Origin: Sinorhizobium saheli
GTDB lineage: Bacteria > Pseudomonadota > Alphaproteobacteria > Rhizobiales > Rhizobiaceae
DNA: 64,000 nt
Direction of reading: 5' to 3'
Assembly: GCF_001651875.1 (NCBI RefSeq)
Contig: NZ_LNQB01000083.1
Span: 129,130 to 193,129, forward strand
Shown: piece after piece, positions 1-8,318 of the stretch
How positions within the stretch are numbered: position 1 is the stretch's first letter
How the letters are laid out: each line of letters starts with the position of its first letter
The notes under the pieces: model-generated
What the model was told of the DNA's origin: nothing
The model's input: only the letters and a program-made list of their open reading frames with translations
Database searches by the model: none
Program-made: the position numbers and the translations under genes

Positions 1-441
1 GTCGACACCGACGGACGCCGGGATATACCCGTGCGCGCCGCTTTCGAGGATCTGCAGGATCTGTGCGATGTCGTCACTGTCGGAGAGGACGACGACGGGA
101 GCGGGGTGAAGCTCGGATGCGAGCGCGGCAATGTCTGCCTTGACGTCCTGCGGGTTGCGGCCGCCTATATTGAGGAGGACGGCACCGACCGGAGGGCAGT
201 CCTCCTTGTTCTCACGCCATTCGTCGATCGAACCGAAGGCGGCGACACTCATGCCGAGACCATGATCGATCAGCGTCCTCGCCAGGCATTCGCGGCCCAA
301 CGCCCTGTTATCGAAAATAAGCAGGCACGGTTTCGCTACATTCTCTACGGGCTGCCGTTCCGCTTCCCTTGCCGCTTGTCTGACGCCGTTCGCGCGGTGC
401 GGCTTCTGCGCGGCTGCCGGCACTTTCGCGAAAGAAGCCAT
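1..441 (-). CDS. LuxR-type response regulator, N-terminal receiver-like part (cut by window edge)
   Basis: The frame runs leftward from an ATG at 441 (a second in-frame ATG lies at 462) and leaves the window without a stop, giving about 147 residues. After a basic 35-residue N-terminus it has a receiver-like fold: a first strand CLLIFDN, a short strand VGAVLLNIGG where the phospho-acceptor normally sits, then VVVLSDSDD and the tail ESGAHGYIP that is common in NarL/LuxR receivers. The usual acceptor aspartate is replaced by asparagine (LLNIG), so this may be a pseudo-receiver that does not take phosphate. The DNA-binding half would lie outside the window, so the LuxR assignment rests on the receiver half alone. 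Target genes cannot be told. Confidence 0.6.
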   Translation of the reverse strand, partial: MASFAKVPAAAQKPHRANGVRQAAREAERQPVENVAKPCLLIFDNRALGRECLARTLIDHGLGMSVAAFGSIDEWRENKEDCPPVGAVLLNIGGRNPQDVKADIAALASELHPAPVVVLSDSDDIAQILQILESGAHGYIPASVGVD

Positions 442-490
442 TGCCGAAACCCCATTGATCATCGCACACTGACAAACTCGTCCAGGAAGG

Positions 491-751
491 CTAAGGACAA
501 TTTCTGCCGAAGCTGTCTGGAATACTTCTTTTACTGAATACCGTTCGATCTTTGCCCTTTGGGCGAGATCTCGTTAACTCAATTAATAGTTGTACTATCC
601 AAAACAACTGCTCTTCGGAAAGAGAGCGGTCTCTCAAATATGCACCGCGAGGATCAACTACTTTATCCTCATCCTTCAGATTAAGTGATGCGGCGAACCG
701 TTTTGCAATGGGCGAAATGAGAGGATGGCTATCACCTTGGAGGTAGACCAT
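491..751 (-). CDS. small hypothetical protein (86 aa), doubtful
   Basis: An open frame of 86 codons upstream of the LuxR-type regulator and on the same strand. Its ATG at 751 is preceded on the minus strand by AAGGAG about 12 bases away, so translation is possible. The product is mildly hydrophobic in the middle (LFWIVQLLIEL) and basic at the end, with no motif I recognise. The DNA is richer in A+T than the neighbouring genes, which fits either a small foreign gene or plain intergenic DNA holding the promoter of the regulator. I include it because nothing better explains this stretch. Confidence 0.25.
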   Translation of the reverse strand: MVYLQGDSHPLISPIAKRFAASLNLKDEDKVVDPRGAYLRDRSLSEEQLFWIVQLLIELTRSRPKGKDRTVFSKRSIPDSFGRNCP

Positions 752-859
752 AACCCTTCGCTTCTCCTTTCGGGGGACGGCATCATCCTCCGCCCTGTCA
801 GATCAGCTAGCTGATGCAGGTCTGCGCGAGGCTTTAAGCGATGGGCCCGGCCGAGCGCA

Positions 860-1312
860 TCAGGCGCCAGACACCTGCAGCGGAATGGGCAATGGCGTGT
901 GCGCCTGATCGAGGATCTCGAAGCGGTATCTCCCCTCCGGGTCGACGCTGACCGAGTAGCTCAGCCGGTCGCGTATATTGTTTTTCTCGTCGAATGTGAG
1001 CACCTTCGGCTTCAGCGAGGTGATCCGGCTTTCTTCGAGATAGACCGAGTTGCAGATGATGATCTGGTCGCCGGGTTGACAGGTGCGCGCCGCGGCACCA
1101 TTGAGGATGCAGCATTTCGAGCCGCGTTCGCCAAGGATGACATAGGTGGAGATCCGCGCACCGGAATTCTTGTTCCAGATCTCCACGAACTCCATCGGCA
1201 GAATCCCGGCTTCCTCGCAGTGATCGGGATCCAGCGTTATCGATCCGTGATAGTTGAGGTTTGCCTCGGTCACATGGATGCCGTGCAACTTGCCTGCGAC
1301 CAGCTTTCTCAT
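860..1312 (-). CDS. panD: aspartate 1-decarboxylase precursor
   Basis: PanD makes beta-alanine from L-aspartate for pantothenate and coenzyme A synthesis in the cytoplasm. The 150-residue product has the family landmarks: Lys8 in GKLHG, the self-cleavage site Gly23-Ser24 (YHGS) that creates the pyruvoyl cofactor, the substrate-binding stretch WNKNSGARISTY and the ERGS...NGAAA core. It is some 20 residues longer than the E. coli enzyme at the C-terminus. The ATG at 1312 has a clear ribosome site, GGGGAG, four to five bases upstream. No panB or panC is adjacent, so it stands alone here, divergent from a MerR-type regulator across about 230 bases. Confidence 0.9.
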   Translation of the reverse strand: MRKLVAGKLHGIHVTEANLNYHGSITLDPDHCEEAGILPMEFVEIWNKNSGARISTYVILGERGSKCCILNGAAARTCQPGDQIIICNSVYLEESRITSLKPKVLTFDEKNNIRDRLSYSVSVDPEGRYRFEILDQAHTPLPIPLQVSGA

Positions 1313-1438
1313 ATTCTCTCCCCGTCACTCTCGTCGCGCTTTATTAGAAAAAAGTCAGCCGGACGGGAAGAGCCCAACGTGCCACGGCATGGATCGGCGT
1401 GAAACCGGGCCGCTGGTGGCGGCGCCCTTGATTTCGCC

Positions 1439-1469
1439 TTGACCTTCCAACGGTTGGAAGCTCCATCCT
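1439..1469 (+). promoter_or_regulatory. MerR-family operator/promoter of the CueR-like gene
   Basis: A -35 TTGACC (1439-1444) and a -10 like CATCCT (1464-1469) are 19 bases apart, the long spacer typical of MerR-activated promoters. Within it sits a perfect inverted repeat CTTCCAAC-G-GTTGGAAG (1444-1460), close to the CCTTCC...GGAAGG operators of CueR-type regulators. It reads toward the regulator gene whose ATG is at 1541, so it predicts auto-activation. Confidence 0.75.
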
Positions 1470-1540
1470 CCTCTCATACCACTTCCGGGCGACATGCATT
1501 ATATCTCCGGCATGTCCTGCCGCGATCGAAAGGTGATGTC

Positions 1541-2005
1541 ATGAATATCGGCGATGTCGCACGCGCCTCCGGCGTCTCGGCCAAGATGATCCGTTACTAC
1601 GAGACGATCGGCCTCATTCCGCCGGCCGAGCGCAGCGAATCCGGTTATCGCAATTACGACGACAATGACGTGCACCGGCTGCGCTTCATCCGCCGCGCCC
1701 GCGATCTCGGCTTCACCGTCGAGCAGATGGCAGACCTTCTGGCGCTGTGGCGCGACCGCTCGCGCGCCAGCAGCGAGGTCAAGAAGATCGCCCTTCAGCA
1801 AGTGGCCGTACTGGAGCGCAAGGCTGAGGAGCTCAAAGCCATGAGCCGGACGCTCAAGCACCTCGCCGCCCATTGCCACGGCGACGAAAGGCCGGACTGC
1901 CCGATCCTCGACGATCTTGCCGACGCTGCCGCCGATCCCGGAAAGGCGCCGGAACCGGCGCGGTTCGGTCCCGGCGGCATCGATCCAGTGCGCGTGAGAT
2001 CATAA
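1541..2005 (+). CDS. CueR/HmrR-like MerR-family copper-responsive regulator
   Basis: A 154-residue cytoplasmic transcription factor. The N-terminal winged helix (residues 1-70) starts MNIGDVARASGVS and has the MIRYYETIGLI signature. A dimerisation helix follows (about 75-107). The metal loop has Cys112 and Cys120 (CHGDERPDC), at the same positions and spacing as the Cu(I) ligands of CueR, so monovalent copper, silver or gold is the likely signal. I start the gene at the ATG at 1541 because the family begins there, although the frame is open upstream. A matching operator lies 80 bases upstream. No copper ATPase or oxidase is next to it; the right-hand neighbour is a convergent FkbM gene. Its targets are therefore probably elsewhere. 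Confidence 0.88.
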   Translation: MNIGDVARASGVSAKMIRYYETIGLIPPAERSESGYRNYDDNDVHRLRFIRRARDLGFTVEQMADLLALWRDRSRASSEVKKIALQQVAVLERKAEELKAMSRTLKHLAAHCHGDERPDCPILDDLADAAADPGKAPEPARFGPGGIDPVRVRS

Positions 2006-2048
2006 CGACTGCAGATGCGCCTGCTTAGATGGGATACTACAGCGACCT

Positions 2049-2822
2049 TTACGCGTCTGACAGGACGCGCGGCGCTGTAGCTACAAAAAGCAGGTCGAAG
2101 CCCTTGAGTTCGCGCTTGGCGACGGATTTGCGAATTGCCGACCAGATCGCCGAAGGATTTTCCAGTCGAAATCCGCGGAAGCTCCGGATGAGCCGGAAGG
2201 TGGCAAGCGCGGTTCTGAGCAGCCGCAGGATGGCGGGCCCGGTGAGCGACGCGGCGAGGATCTGCGGGTGCACGGCCAGAAGCACGCCGGCGGTTTTCTT
2301 CCGATCGATCGCGCGGAACTGGTCTAGCACCTTGTATTCGTAGCCTTCGATATCGACCTTGAAACAGAGGCGCCCGGTCCGCGCCATCGCCTGAAGCGCG
2401 TGGATGCTGACCGTCTTCGCAGTGATCGACAGACCGGTGTCATCGGCGATGAGCGCCGAGGTCTCGGAACTGCCGAAGCCGCCGCCGACAGAGTTGAGGA
2501 CGAGACTGGCATCCTCGGACAGCGCCGCGTTGATGAGCTGCACCTCACCCGCATTTTGACCCTTCATCTCGGAGAGGATGCCGAAGCACACCGGGTCGGG
2601 CTCGACGACGATGACGTCGTGCGCGATCTGCGCAGTCCAGTAGGGTGTCACGCCGATCCAGCCGCCGATATCGATGTAGGTCGTATTCTCGTCTACGAGG
2701 CGTGCAATGTTGCGAAAGGTGTCGGGCTCCCATTGTCCTGCCTGCAGCCGGGAGAAGAACCGCGCCTTTTCCGGCTTGTCGGGGAAGCAAACGGTCTTCT
2801 GGAAATAGGTTATGGCGCGCAT
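2049..2822 (-). CDS. FkbM-family SAM-dependent methyltransferase
   Basis: A 257-residue cytoplasmic protein of the FkbM type, which O-methylates sugars or small acceptors in polysaccharide and natural-product pathways. Visible landmarks are the SAM-binding strand TYIDIGGWIG (about residue 48), the acidic end of strand 2 VVEPDP, and the family signature FKVDIEGYE (about 152-160). The ATG at 2822 has a weak AGAGAAG site. It is the last of three minus-strand genes (ABC protein, cyclic-nucleotide-binding protein, this one) with gaps of 90 and 163 bases, so they may share a transcript. It ends 43 bases from the convergent CueR-like gene. The acceptor is unknown. Confidence 0.82.
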   Translation of the reverse strand: MRAITYFQKTVCFPDKPEKARFFSRLQAGQWEPDTFRNIARLVDENTTYIDIGGWIGVTPYWTAQIAHDVIVVEPDPVCFGILSEMKGQNAGEVQLINAALSEDASLVLNSVGGGFGSSETSALIADDTGLSITAKTVSIHALQAMARTGRLCFKVDIEGYEYKVLDQFRAIDRKKTAGVLLAVHPQILAASLTGPAILRLLRTALATFRLIRSFRGFRLENPSAIWSAIRKSVAKRELKGFDLLFVATAPRVLSDA

Positions 2823-2985
2823 CGCGCTTCTCTACCGCATAAGCGCCTGAATCGGAATCGACCTTGAGGAAAAAATTATAGGGCACGCAGAGCTTGGTGG
2901 TGCACAACGCCGCGAGGCACATCGTCCAGCCTCGCTGCGCGCGTTCTAAGCGGCGGCGAAAGTCGAATGACGAAGCGTGAGGGCC

Positions 2986-3450
2986 TCAGGCTTCCGCGCG
3001 TTGCGCTCGGCTGCGGGCTTCGGTGAGTTCGGAGGTTGTCTGGCTGAGGCGGTCGGCGAGGACCCGCATGATCTCGACGGCCATCTCCGGAAAGTCGGCG
3101 AGCAGTTTCAAAAAATCGTCTTTGCGGATGCGCAGGGCTTCCAGCGCAGTCGCCGTCCGGACGGTTGCCGTTCGCGGCGTATTGCAGAGAATGGCGATCT
3201 CGCCGACGATCGAATTCTCCTCCACCTCGGCGACCTTCAACTGGCCGTTCGGCGTCGCCACCAGCACATCGGCCCTGCCCGCAAGAATGACGTAGGCTGC
3301 GTCGCCGATATCGCCCTGGTGAAACAGGTTTTCTCCCGCGCTGTACATCACCCGATCGGAGGTGAAAGCCAGAAGTTTGAGCTTAGCAGGCGGCAGTCCG
3401 GAAAACAGCGTTATCCGGCGCAGCATTTCCACTTCGTCTTTTAGGAGCAT
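2986..3450 (-). CDS. stand-alone cyclic-nucleotide-binding protein
   Basis: A 154-residue protein made almost wholly of one cNMP-binding domain (about residues 8-130) of the CRP/PKA type. The phosphate-binding cassette is intact: Gly83-Glu84 (VGEIAIL) and Arg93 followed by small residues (PRTATV). There is no helix-turn-helix, so it is not a CRP-type DNA binder; a short charged helix at the C-terminus (SQTTSELTEARS) could dimerise or dock on a partner. I prefer the ATG at 3450; an in-frame GTG at 3489 would add 13 residues. It follows the 902-residue ABC protein by 90 bases on the same strand, so it may sense cAMP or cGMP on behalf of that protein. That link is inference. Confidence 0.82.
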   Translation of the reverse strand: MLLKDEVEMLRRITLFSGLPPAKLKLLAFTSDRVMYSAGENLFHQGDIGDAAYVILAGRADVLVATPNGQLKVAEVEENSIVGEIAILCNTPRTATVRTATALEALRIRKDDFLKLLADFPEMAVEIMRVLADRLSQTTSELTEARSRAQRAEA

Positions 3451-3540
3451 AACAGTCCGTTTCTCCGAATTTCTCGCGGCCGCAACCACGTCCGATCCAA
3501 GGAAGCTGGCGATGTGCCATCCTCCTCACGTTATATTACA

Positions 3541-6249
3541 TCAAGATGCCAGCTCCTTATAGTCGCTGTCTTTTGAAGGGATTTTTGGCTCCTGCTGCAC
3601 CAGCCGCCCATTCTCGAAATGCGCGACGCGGTCGAAGTGTTCCGCAAGAGCCTGATTGGCGAGAACCCAGAGGATCGCCGGCTTGCGCTCGCGCGCCCTG
3701 AGAAAGTCGAGCACGTTGCGCATGATCTGGTCCTGCGTGCGCTGGTCGAGTGCCAGCAGCGGCTGATTGAAGATGTAGAAATCCGAGGTGCGGATCACGG
3801 CGCGCGCCAGATTGAGCTTTTGCCGCTGGCCGGCCGTCAGCCGCTTGCCACCGGCACCGACGTCGTAGTCGAGCCCAAATGCCAATACCTTGTTGTAGAG
3901 CCCGAGCGACTCGAAGAGATCGCGCACGATGGCCCTGATCCGCTCGGAACCGTCCGTATGCTTGTGACCGATACGGCCGAAGAGCACGTTGTCGATGATG
4001 CTCGCCGACGCCATGTAGCGGTTCGGCTCGTAGTGTTCGATGATGCCGACGAGGTCGGCCGGCAGTCCGTCGCTGAACTCGCGCCGCGCCACGACGATCT
4101 TTTCCATCAGGCCGTCGGTCAGGAGGCCGAAGCGGTGCCGGGGCTCGATATAGCCGAAGCACAGGCGGATGATCTTGATCGTGTCGTCTTCTGAAACCTC
4201 CTCGAGCGGTCGCCCCCTCACCTTCTGGAGAAGCGCCTCGTAGACGGGAATTTCCTCGGCGGTCATAAAGGTGAGTTGCTGGAAGAAGGGATGATCGGGC
4301 GGCAGGTCGCGGAACAGCTCGACGACGTTCTCGGCAATCTCCAATCCCATCTCGTAGAAGATCTCGTGCAGCCCCGCCCGCTTCAGGACGGTCTTGAAGA
4401 AGGGATGACTCTCCAGCGCCTGCTGCCAGCGCTCGGTGTTCGTGACTGTTCCGAAGAGCAGGTTTTCGCCGACCGTCGCCTCGATATTGTACGAGCCCGG
4501 CTCGAAGAACACGACGAGATCGCTGAGCTTCTCGGCCTCCAGACGCCGGCGAAGCGCCCCGCGCATCGCCACGATCTCGCCGGCGAAAGCCTCGTGCTCG
4601 GCGGGATTGATGGTCGCGCGGACGGCCAGGGCCATGATGTCGTTGGTGAGGAGCGTGACGTCGAGCACGGCCCTGACCTTTGCGAAGAGATCTTCAGGGC
4701 CGGTGGCGCCCGCCGCCTGATAATCGATCCAGTCGCTGTTGAGATCGAAACAGGGATTGCCGGCGAGCTTCGCCTCCATGAGCTCCCATCGACGGTGGGC
4801 GGCCTTGTCGCCGTCATAGACCACCTCGGTCAGCGGCGCATGCTTGAGCCCGTAAAGCAGGTTGTCGCCGAGGCTGCCCTGGAAGGTGTAGACCTCCGAG
4901 GAAGCGTAGGAAATCCGTCGTCCGGTGACGGATTCGGGCAGCGCGTGGAGATCGTCGTCACCGACGACGATCCTGCCGCTTGCGGGCCAGGTCAGCCGGC
5001 CGAAAGCCTCCGCCAGCGCCTCGCCACCGCCCGCGGTGCCGCCCGTGACGGCGACGGTCTCGCCGGGCTGGATCTGGATCGAGACGTGTTCGACCAGCCT
5101 CGACCCGCCGTCGTCGGCGACCGACAGATTGACGGCGGCAAGCGCGCCGGTGAGCGGTGCCGCCGGGGCCATGGAGATCTCCTGCACCTTGACGTCAATC
5201 AGCGGCTCGACGCTGAACTGCTCGACGACCTGGGCATATTTGACCTGCACGTCCTGGCGCGCCTGGTCCCAATCGATCAGTTCCTTCAGCGGACCCGGCA
5301 GGTCCTTGTAGGCGCCGATGACCGCGACGAGCTGACCGATGTCGAGTTGCCCCTGCAGCGCGAAATAGCCGCCGATCGAATAGAACAGGAAGGGCGTGAC
5401 CTGCGCCAGGAAGTTGTTCAGGAACTTGACCAGGAACTTCCATTGATAGAGGTCGTAGCGGATCTTGAAGATCCGGCCGAGCCGCGCGGCGATGTCGGCC
5501 CTTTCGTAGTTGGACGTATCGTGACCGCGGATCGTGCCGATGCCGTCGACGATCTCGCTCACCCGCCCGGAGAGCTGGCGTGCCGTCAACTGCCGCTCGC
5601 GGCCAAGCACCAGGAGCCGCCGGCGCATGCGCGGAATGATGATCGCCTGCACGGCAACGATAACTGCGGCGACGAGCCCAAGCCAGAAGCTCTGGATGAG
5701 AATGAAGATCAGCGCCGTAAGCGCCTGGCCGCCAAGTAGAGCGGGCTGCACGAAGGCATCGCCCGTGAAGCCGCCCATGGGCTCGACTTCATCCTTGATC
5801 ATCGTCGAGATCTCGGCAGGCTTCACGCGCTTCAAATGGCTGGGCGGGAAGCGCAGGACCAGGTCGACCAGTTCGAAGCGGATGCGCCGCAAGAGGCGTT
5901 CGCCGAGCCGGCCCTTGTAGGTGTTGATGTAGAACTTGAAGAGCCCGTTTATGATGACGAGCAGCAGAAACACGAGGCTCAAGCCGAGGAGCATCCCCTC
6001 GCGCCCGAGTTCGATGCCCGAGAACAGGTTGACCTCGCCGAAGAACGGCAGGTCGAAGGAGATCGGCAGGAAGGCCTGAGTCGCCTCGGGGCTGTCGAAA
6101 CCCTCGCCCTGAATCGGTCCGTTGACGATCTGCTTCGGCAGGTCGAAGGACAGAAAATAGGGGACCATCGACAGGGCCACCACCAGCAGGATCCAGAGCT
6201 GCTGCTTGCGGGTGTGGCTCCAAATATAGCGGGAAAGACGTGGTTCCAT
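3541..6249 (-). CDS. ABC-type membrane protein with degenerate nucleotide-binding domain (902 aa)
   Basis: The N-terminal 340 residues look like an ABC exporter membrane domain: helices near 16-36, 85-108, 170-205 and 280-315, and a large extracellular stretch at 40-80. The ATP-binding half is abnormal. The Walker A position near 402-411 reads GGTAGGGEAL, without the invariant GK(S/T). A long insert follows, in which an N-L/V-L-F/Y-G motif occurs three times (about 463, 596 and 754). The C-terminal half keeps a signature-like LTAGQRQ (about 804), but the Walker B region reads FYIFNQP with no catalytic glutamate, and the switch histidine is replaced (ILWVLANQ). ATP hydrolysis seems unlikely. 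It is followed by a cyclic-nucleotide-binding gene on the same strand. A regulatory or scaffold role is possible; the substrate is unknown. Confidence 0.8.
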   Translation of the reverse strand: MEPRLSRYIWSHTRKQQLWILLVVALSMVPYFLSFDLPKQIVNGPIQGEGFDSPEATQAFLPISFDLPFFGEVNLFSGIELGREGMLLGLSLVFLLLVIINGLFKFYINTYKGRLGERLLRRIRFELVDLVLRFPPSHLKRVKPAEISTMIKDEVEPMGGFTGDAFVQPALLGGQALTALIFILIQSFWLGLVAAVIVAVQAIIIPRMRRRLLVLGRERQLTARQLSGRVSEIVDGIGTIRGHDTSNYERADIAARLGRIFKIRYDLYQWKFLVKFLNNFLAQVTPFLFYSIGGYFALQGQLDIGQLVAVIGAYKDLPGPLKELIDWDQARQDVQVKYAQVVEQFSVEPLIDVKVQEISMAPAAPLTGALAAVNLSVADDGGSRLVEHVSIQIQPGETVAVTGGTAGGGEALAEAFGRLTWPASGRIVVGDDDLHALPESVTGRRISYASSEVYTFQGSLGDNLLYGLKHAPLTEVVYDGDKAAHRRWELMEAKLAGNPCFDLNSDWIDYQAAGATGPEDLFAKVRAVLDVTLLTNDIMALAVRATINPAEHEAFAGEIVAMRGALRRRLEAEKLSDLVVFFEPGSYNIEATVGENLLFGTVTNTERWQQALESHPFFKTVLKRAGLHEIFYEMGLEIAENVVELFRDLPPDHPFFQQLTFMTAEEIPVYEALLQKVRGRPLEEVSEDDTIKIIRLCFGYIEPRHRFGLLTDGLMEKIVVARREFSDGLPADLVGIIEHYEPNRYMASASIIDNVLFGRIGHKHTDGSERIRAIVRDLFESLGLYNKVLAFGLDYDVGAGGKRLTAGQRQKLNLARAVIRTSDFYIFNQPLLALDQRTQDQIMRNVLDFLRARERKPAILWVLANQALAEHFDRVAHFENGRLVQQEPKIPSKDSDYKELAS

Positions 6250-6502
6250 GTGCCGGTAAAGGACCTAACTTGAAATTCGGGACCGTACGGCCGTGGGCTG
6301 GCCTCTGTCGCAGATGGTACCCGCACACCTCATCTTCAATGGCCCCGCGCCTAGTCCGCCAAATCGTCACTCACGAAATGAGCGCAGAGCCGTGCGCCAT
6401 GTCAAGCACCTGACAAATATAAGCAAACGCTCAATTCTGGAAGCGATCGGCCTGTTTCGTGCGCCGCTTGCGCTCGCTCAGGCGCCAGCTTACAACAGCC
6501 GC

Positions 6503-7177
6503 ATGATGCATGCCAGCCGCTCGCCGCATTCTGCCGAAGATTGGCGCGAAAACGCCTATGACCTTGCCCGGGGGCTCGCCGCCTATTCCGGCAGCAGGCT
6601 GGCGGAAGGCATAGCGCGGGTCATTGCGAGGCACCCGGATGCAAAGATCGCCAACGCCTTCAACCACAAGCAGGTCGGCTGCAAGATCTGGGCCCGCGAC
6701 AAGCTCTTCGACAGTGTCGGCGCCTCCTGTCGCCGAGTCGTCGTGCTCGGCGGCTGGTACGGCATCTTGCCGGCGATGTTGCTCGAGGACCCGCGTTTCG
6801 ACATCGAAGCGGCCGACAGCTACGACATCGATCCCGCGGTCGCACCGGTGGCCAGCACGCTCAATGCAGCCTTCGGCGACAGGTTTCATGCGGTGACGGC
6901 CGACATGCACGCGCTCGACTATCGCAGCCTGAATGCCGATCTAGTCATCAACACGAGCTGCGAACACATCGCCGACCTCGGAAACTGGCTGGGCCTCATC
7001 CCGACCGGCACCCGCGTCCTGTTACAGTCGAACAACTATTTCAGCGAGCCCACCCATATAAGCTGCGTCCCATCGCTTGATGAGTTCCGCGCGCGGGCAG
7101 GCCTCGCCAGGGTCGACTTCGCCGGGGCGCTGCCGATGAATAATTACACCCGCTTCATGCTGATCGGGACGGTCTGA
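6503..7177 (+). CDS. class I SAM-dependent methyltransferase-like protein
   Basis: A protein of about 224 residues, counted from the ATG at 6503; an in-frame opening reaches back to 6293 but its translation looks non-coding. The SAM-binding glycine strand VVVLGGWYGILP (about residue 78) is followed by DSYDIDP, which fits the acidic residue that holds the ribose, and by NADLVINTSCEHI, where the catalytic strand would be. No narrower subfamily can be named. It is divergent from the ABC protein at 6249 and its last 23 bases overlap the end of the convergent glycosyltransferase gene (stop at 7155). Confidence 0.7.
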   Translation: MMHASRSPHSAEDWRENAYDLARGLAAYSGSRLAEGIARVIARHPDAKIANAFNHKQVGCKIWARDKLFDSVGASCRRVVVLGGWYGILPAMLLEDPRFDIEAADSYDIDPAVAPVASTLNAAFGDRFHAVTADMHALDYRSLNADLVINTSCEHIADLGNWLGLIPTGTRVLLQSNNYFSEPTHISCVPSLDEFRARAGLARVDFAGALPMNNYTRFMLIGTV

Positions 7178-8318
7178 CGCGCTCGGTCGACAGCAGCCGC
7201 TCCTCGAGCACTCTCGCCGTTCCCGCCGCGCCCTCGAGATCGAGCGGCGGCATCGCCGGCTTCGGCCGCGCGAGCATAGCTTCGATCTTCCCGGCGAGAA
7301 GCGCGGGCGTGATCCCCTCCTCCGGCAGGACGCCGGCGAGGCCGAGTTTCTCGAGCCGTGCCGCGCGCGTCTCCTGTTCCGTCTCGCCGCCGGCGGTGAA
7401 AGGAACGAGGAGGCTCGCGCACCCGGCGCGCAGGATATCACAGACGGTGTTGTAGCCGGCCTGGGAGACGGAAAGACGTGCGCCGGCAAGGAGGCTCGCG
7501 AAATCCTTCCGGAACCGGAAGAGGCCGACGCCGTCTCCCGCGGCCGCCGCGAAGGCGTCGAAATCAGCCTCGGGCAGATTGGGGCCGGTCACCAGGCACC
7601 AGCGGAGCGTCGCCGGCACGAGCCTTGCGGCTTCGAGCGCCGCGCCGATCAGTTCCTTGCCGACCGCACCGCCACCGGCGGAAACGACGATGTCGTATCT
7701 TTCGGCCGGTTCGGCCGGCGGCGGTGGCGCGACGAGGCCCGTGTAGACGACCCGGTCTTCCACCTCGCCGGCAAGCAGAAAGGTCTCTTCAAGCCGTGCG
7801 AAGGCCGGGTCGCCATGGACGAGCACGAGATCGAAATGGGACTTGACGAGCTCCACCGTTTCCTCCGCCCGCCCGGGCTTGGTGCGCTCCTGCAGAATGT
7901 CGCGCAGCGACGTCGCCACCAGCGGGCGCCGCTCCATCGCCGCAATGGCATCGAGCAAGGGCAGCAGCTCGAAGCGCATCTGCCGGCGCCCGAACGGAAA
8001 GGCCTCGATGATGACGATGTCCGGGTCGGTCGCCCGAAGCGCCTCGATCAACAGGCCCTTGCGGCGCTCCTCGAAGGCACGGGTGACCGGATTGCCCTCG
8101 CCGTCGACGAGGCCGGAAAAGCCCTTGTCACCGGAAGTCACCGCCGGCAGGGCAATTGTCTTCACGCCTTCGCCGGGAAATCCCGGCACGGCCGTGCCGC
8201 CCATGACCATCGTGACCTCGAGACCGCGCTCCACAAGCGCCTTCGCGATGCGGCTCGCCCGGGCGAGATGGCCGATGCCGAGGAGATGCTGCACATAGAA
8301 GAAGACACGGCGTCCCAT
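7155..8318 (-). CDS. MurG/COG4671-like glycosyltransferase
   Basis: A 387-residue GT-B fold enzyme. It begins MGRRVFFYVQHLLGIGHLAR, with the GIGH motif of MurG-like transferases near the N-terminus, and has the C-terminal nucleotide-sugar half with VSAGGGAVGKEL and SQAGYNT...LLVPF, like the donor site of MurG and COG4671 proteins. Donor and acceptor are unknown. The ATG at 8318 shares one base with the stop of the upstream glycosyltransferase (TGATG), so the two are translationally coupled. It is the last gene of the operon that starts with the ABC importer at 16817, and it is a distant paralogue of the product of 9569-10780. Its 3' end overlaps the convergent methyltransferase. Confidence 0.8.
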   Translation of the reverse strand: MGRRVFFYVQHLLGIGHLARASRIAKALVERGLEVTMVMGGTAVPGFPGEGVKTIALPAVTSGDKGFSGLVDGEGNPVTRAFEERRKGLLIEALRATDPDIVIIEAFPFGRRQMRFELLPLLDAIAAMERRPLVATSLRDILQERTKPGRAEETVELVKSHFDLVLVHGDPAFARLEETFLLAGEVEDRVVYTGLVAPPPPAEPAERYDIVVSAGGGAVGKELIGAALEAARLVPATLRWCLVTGPNLPEADFDAFAAAAGDGVGLFRFRKDFASLLAGARLSVSQAGYNTVCDILRAGCASLLVPFTAGGETEQETRAARLEKLGLAGVLPEEGITPALLAGKIEAMLARPKPAMPPLDLEGAAGTARVLEERLLSTERVRPSRSA

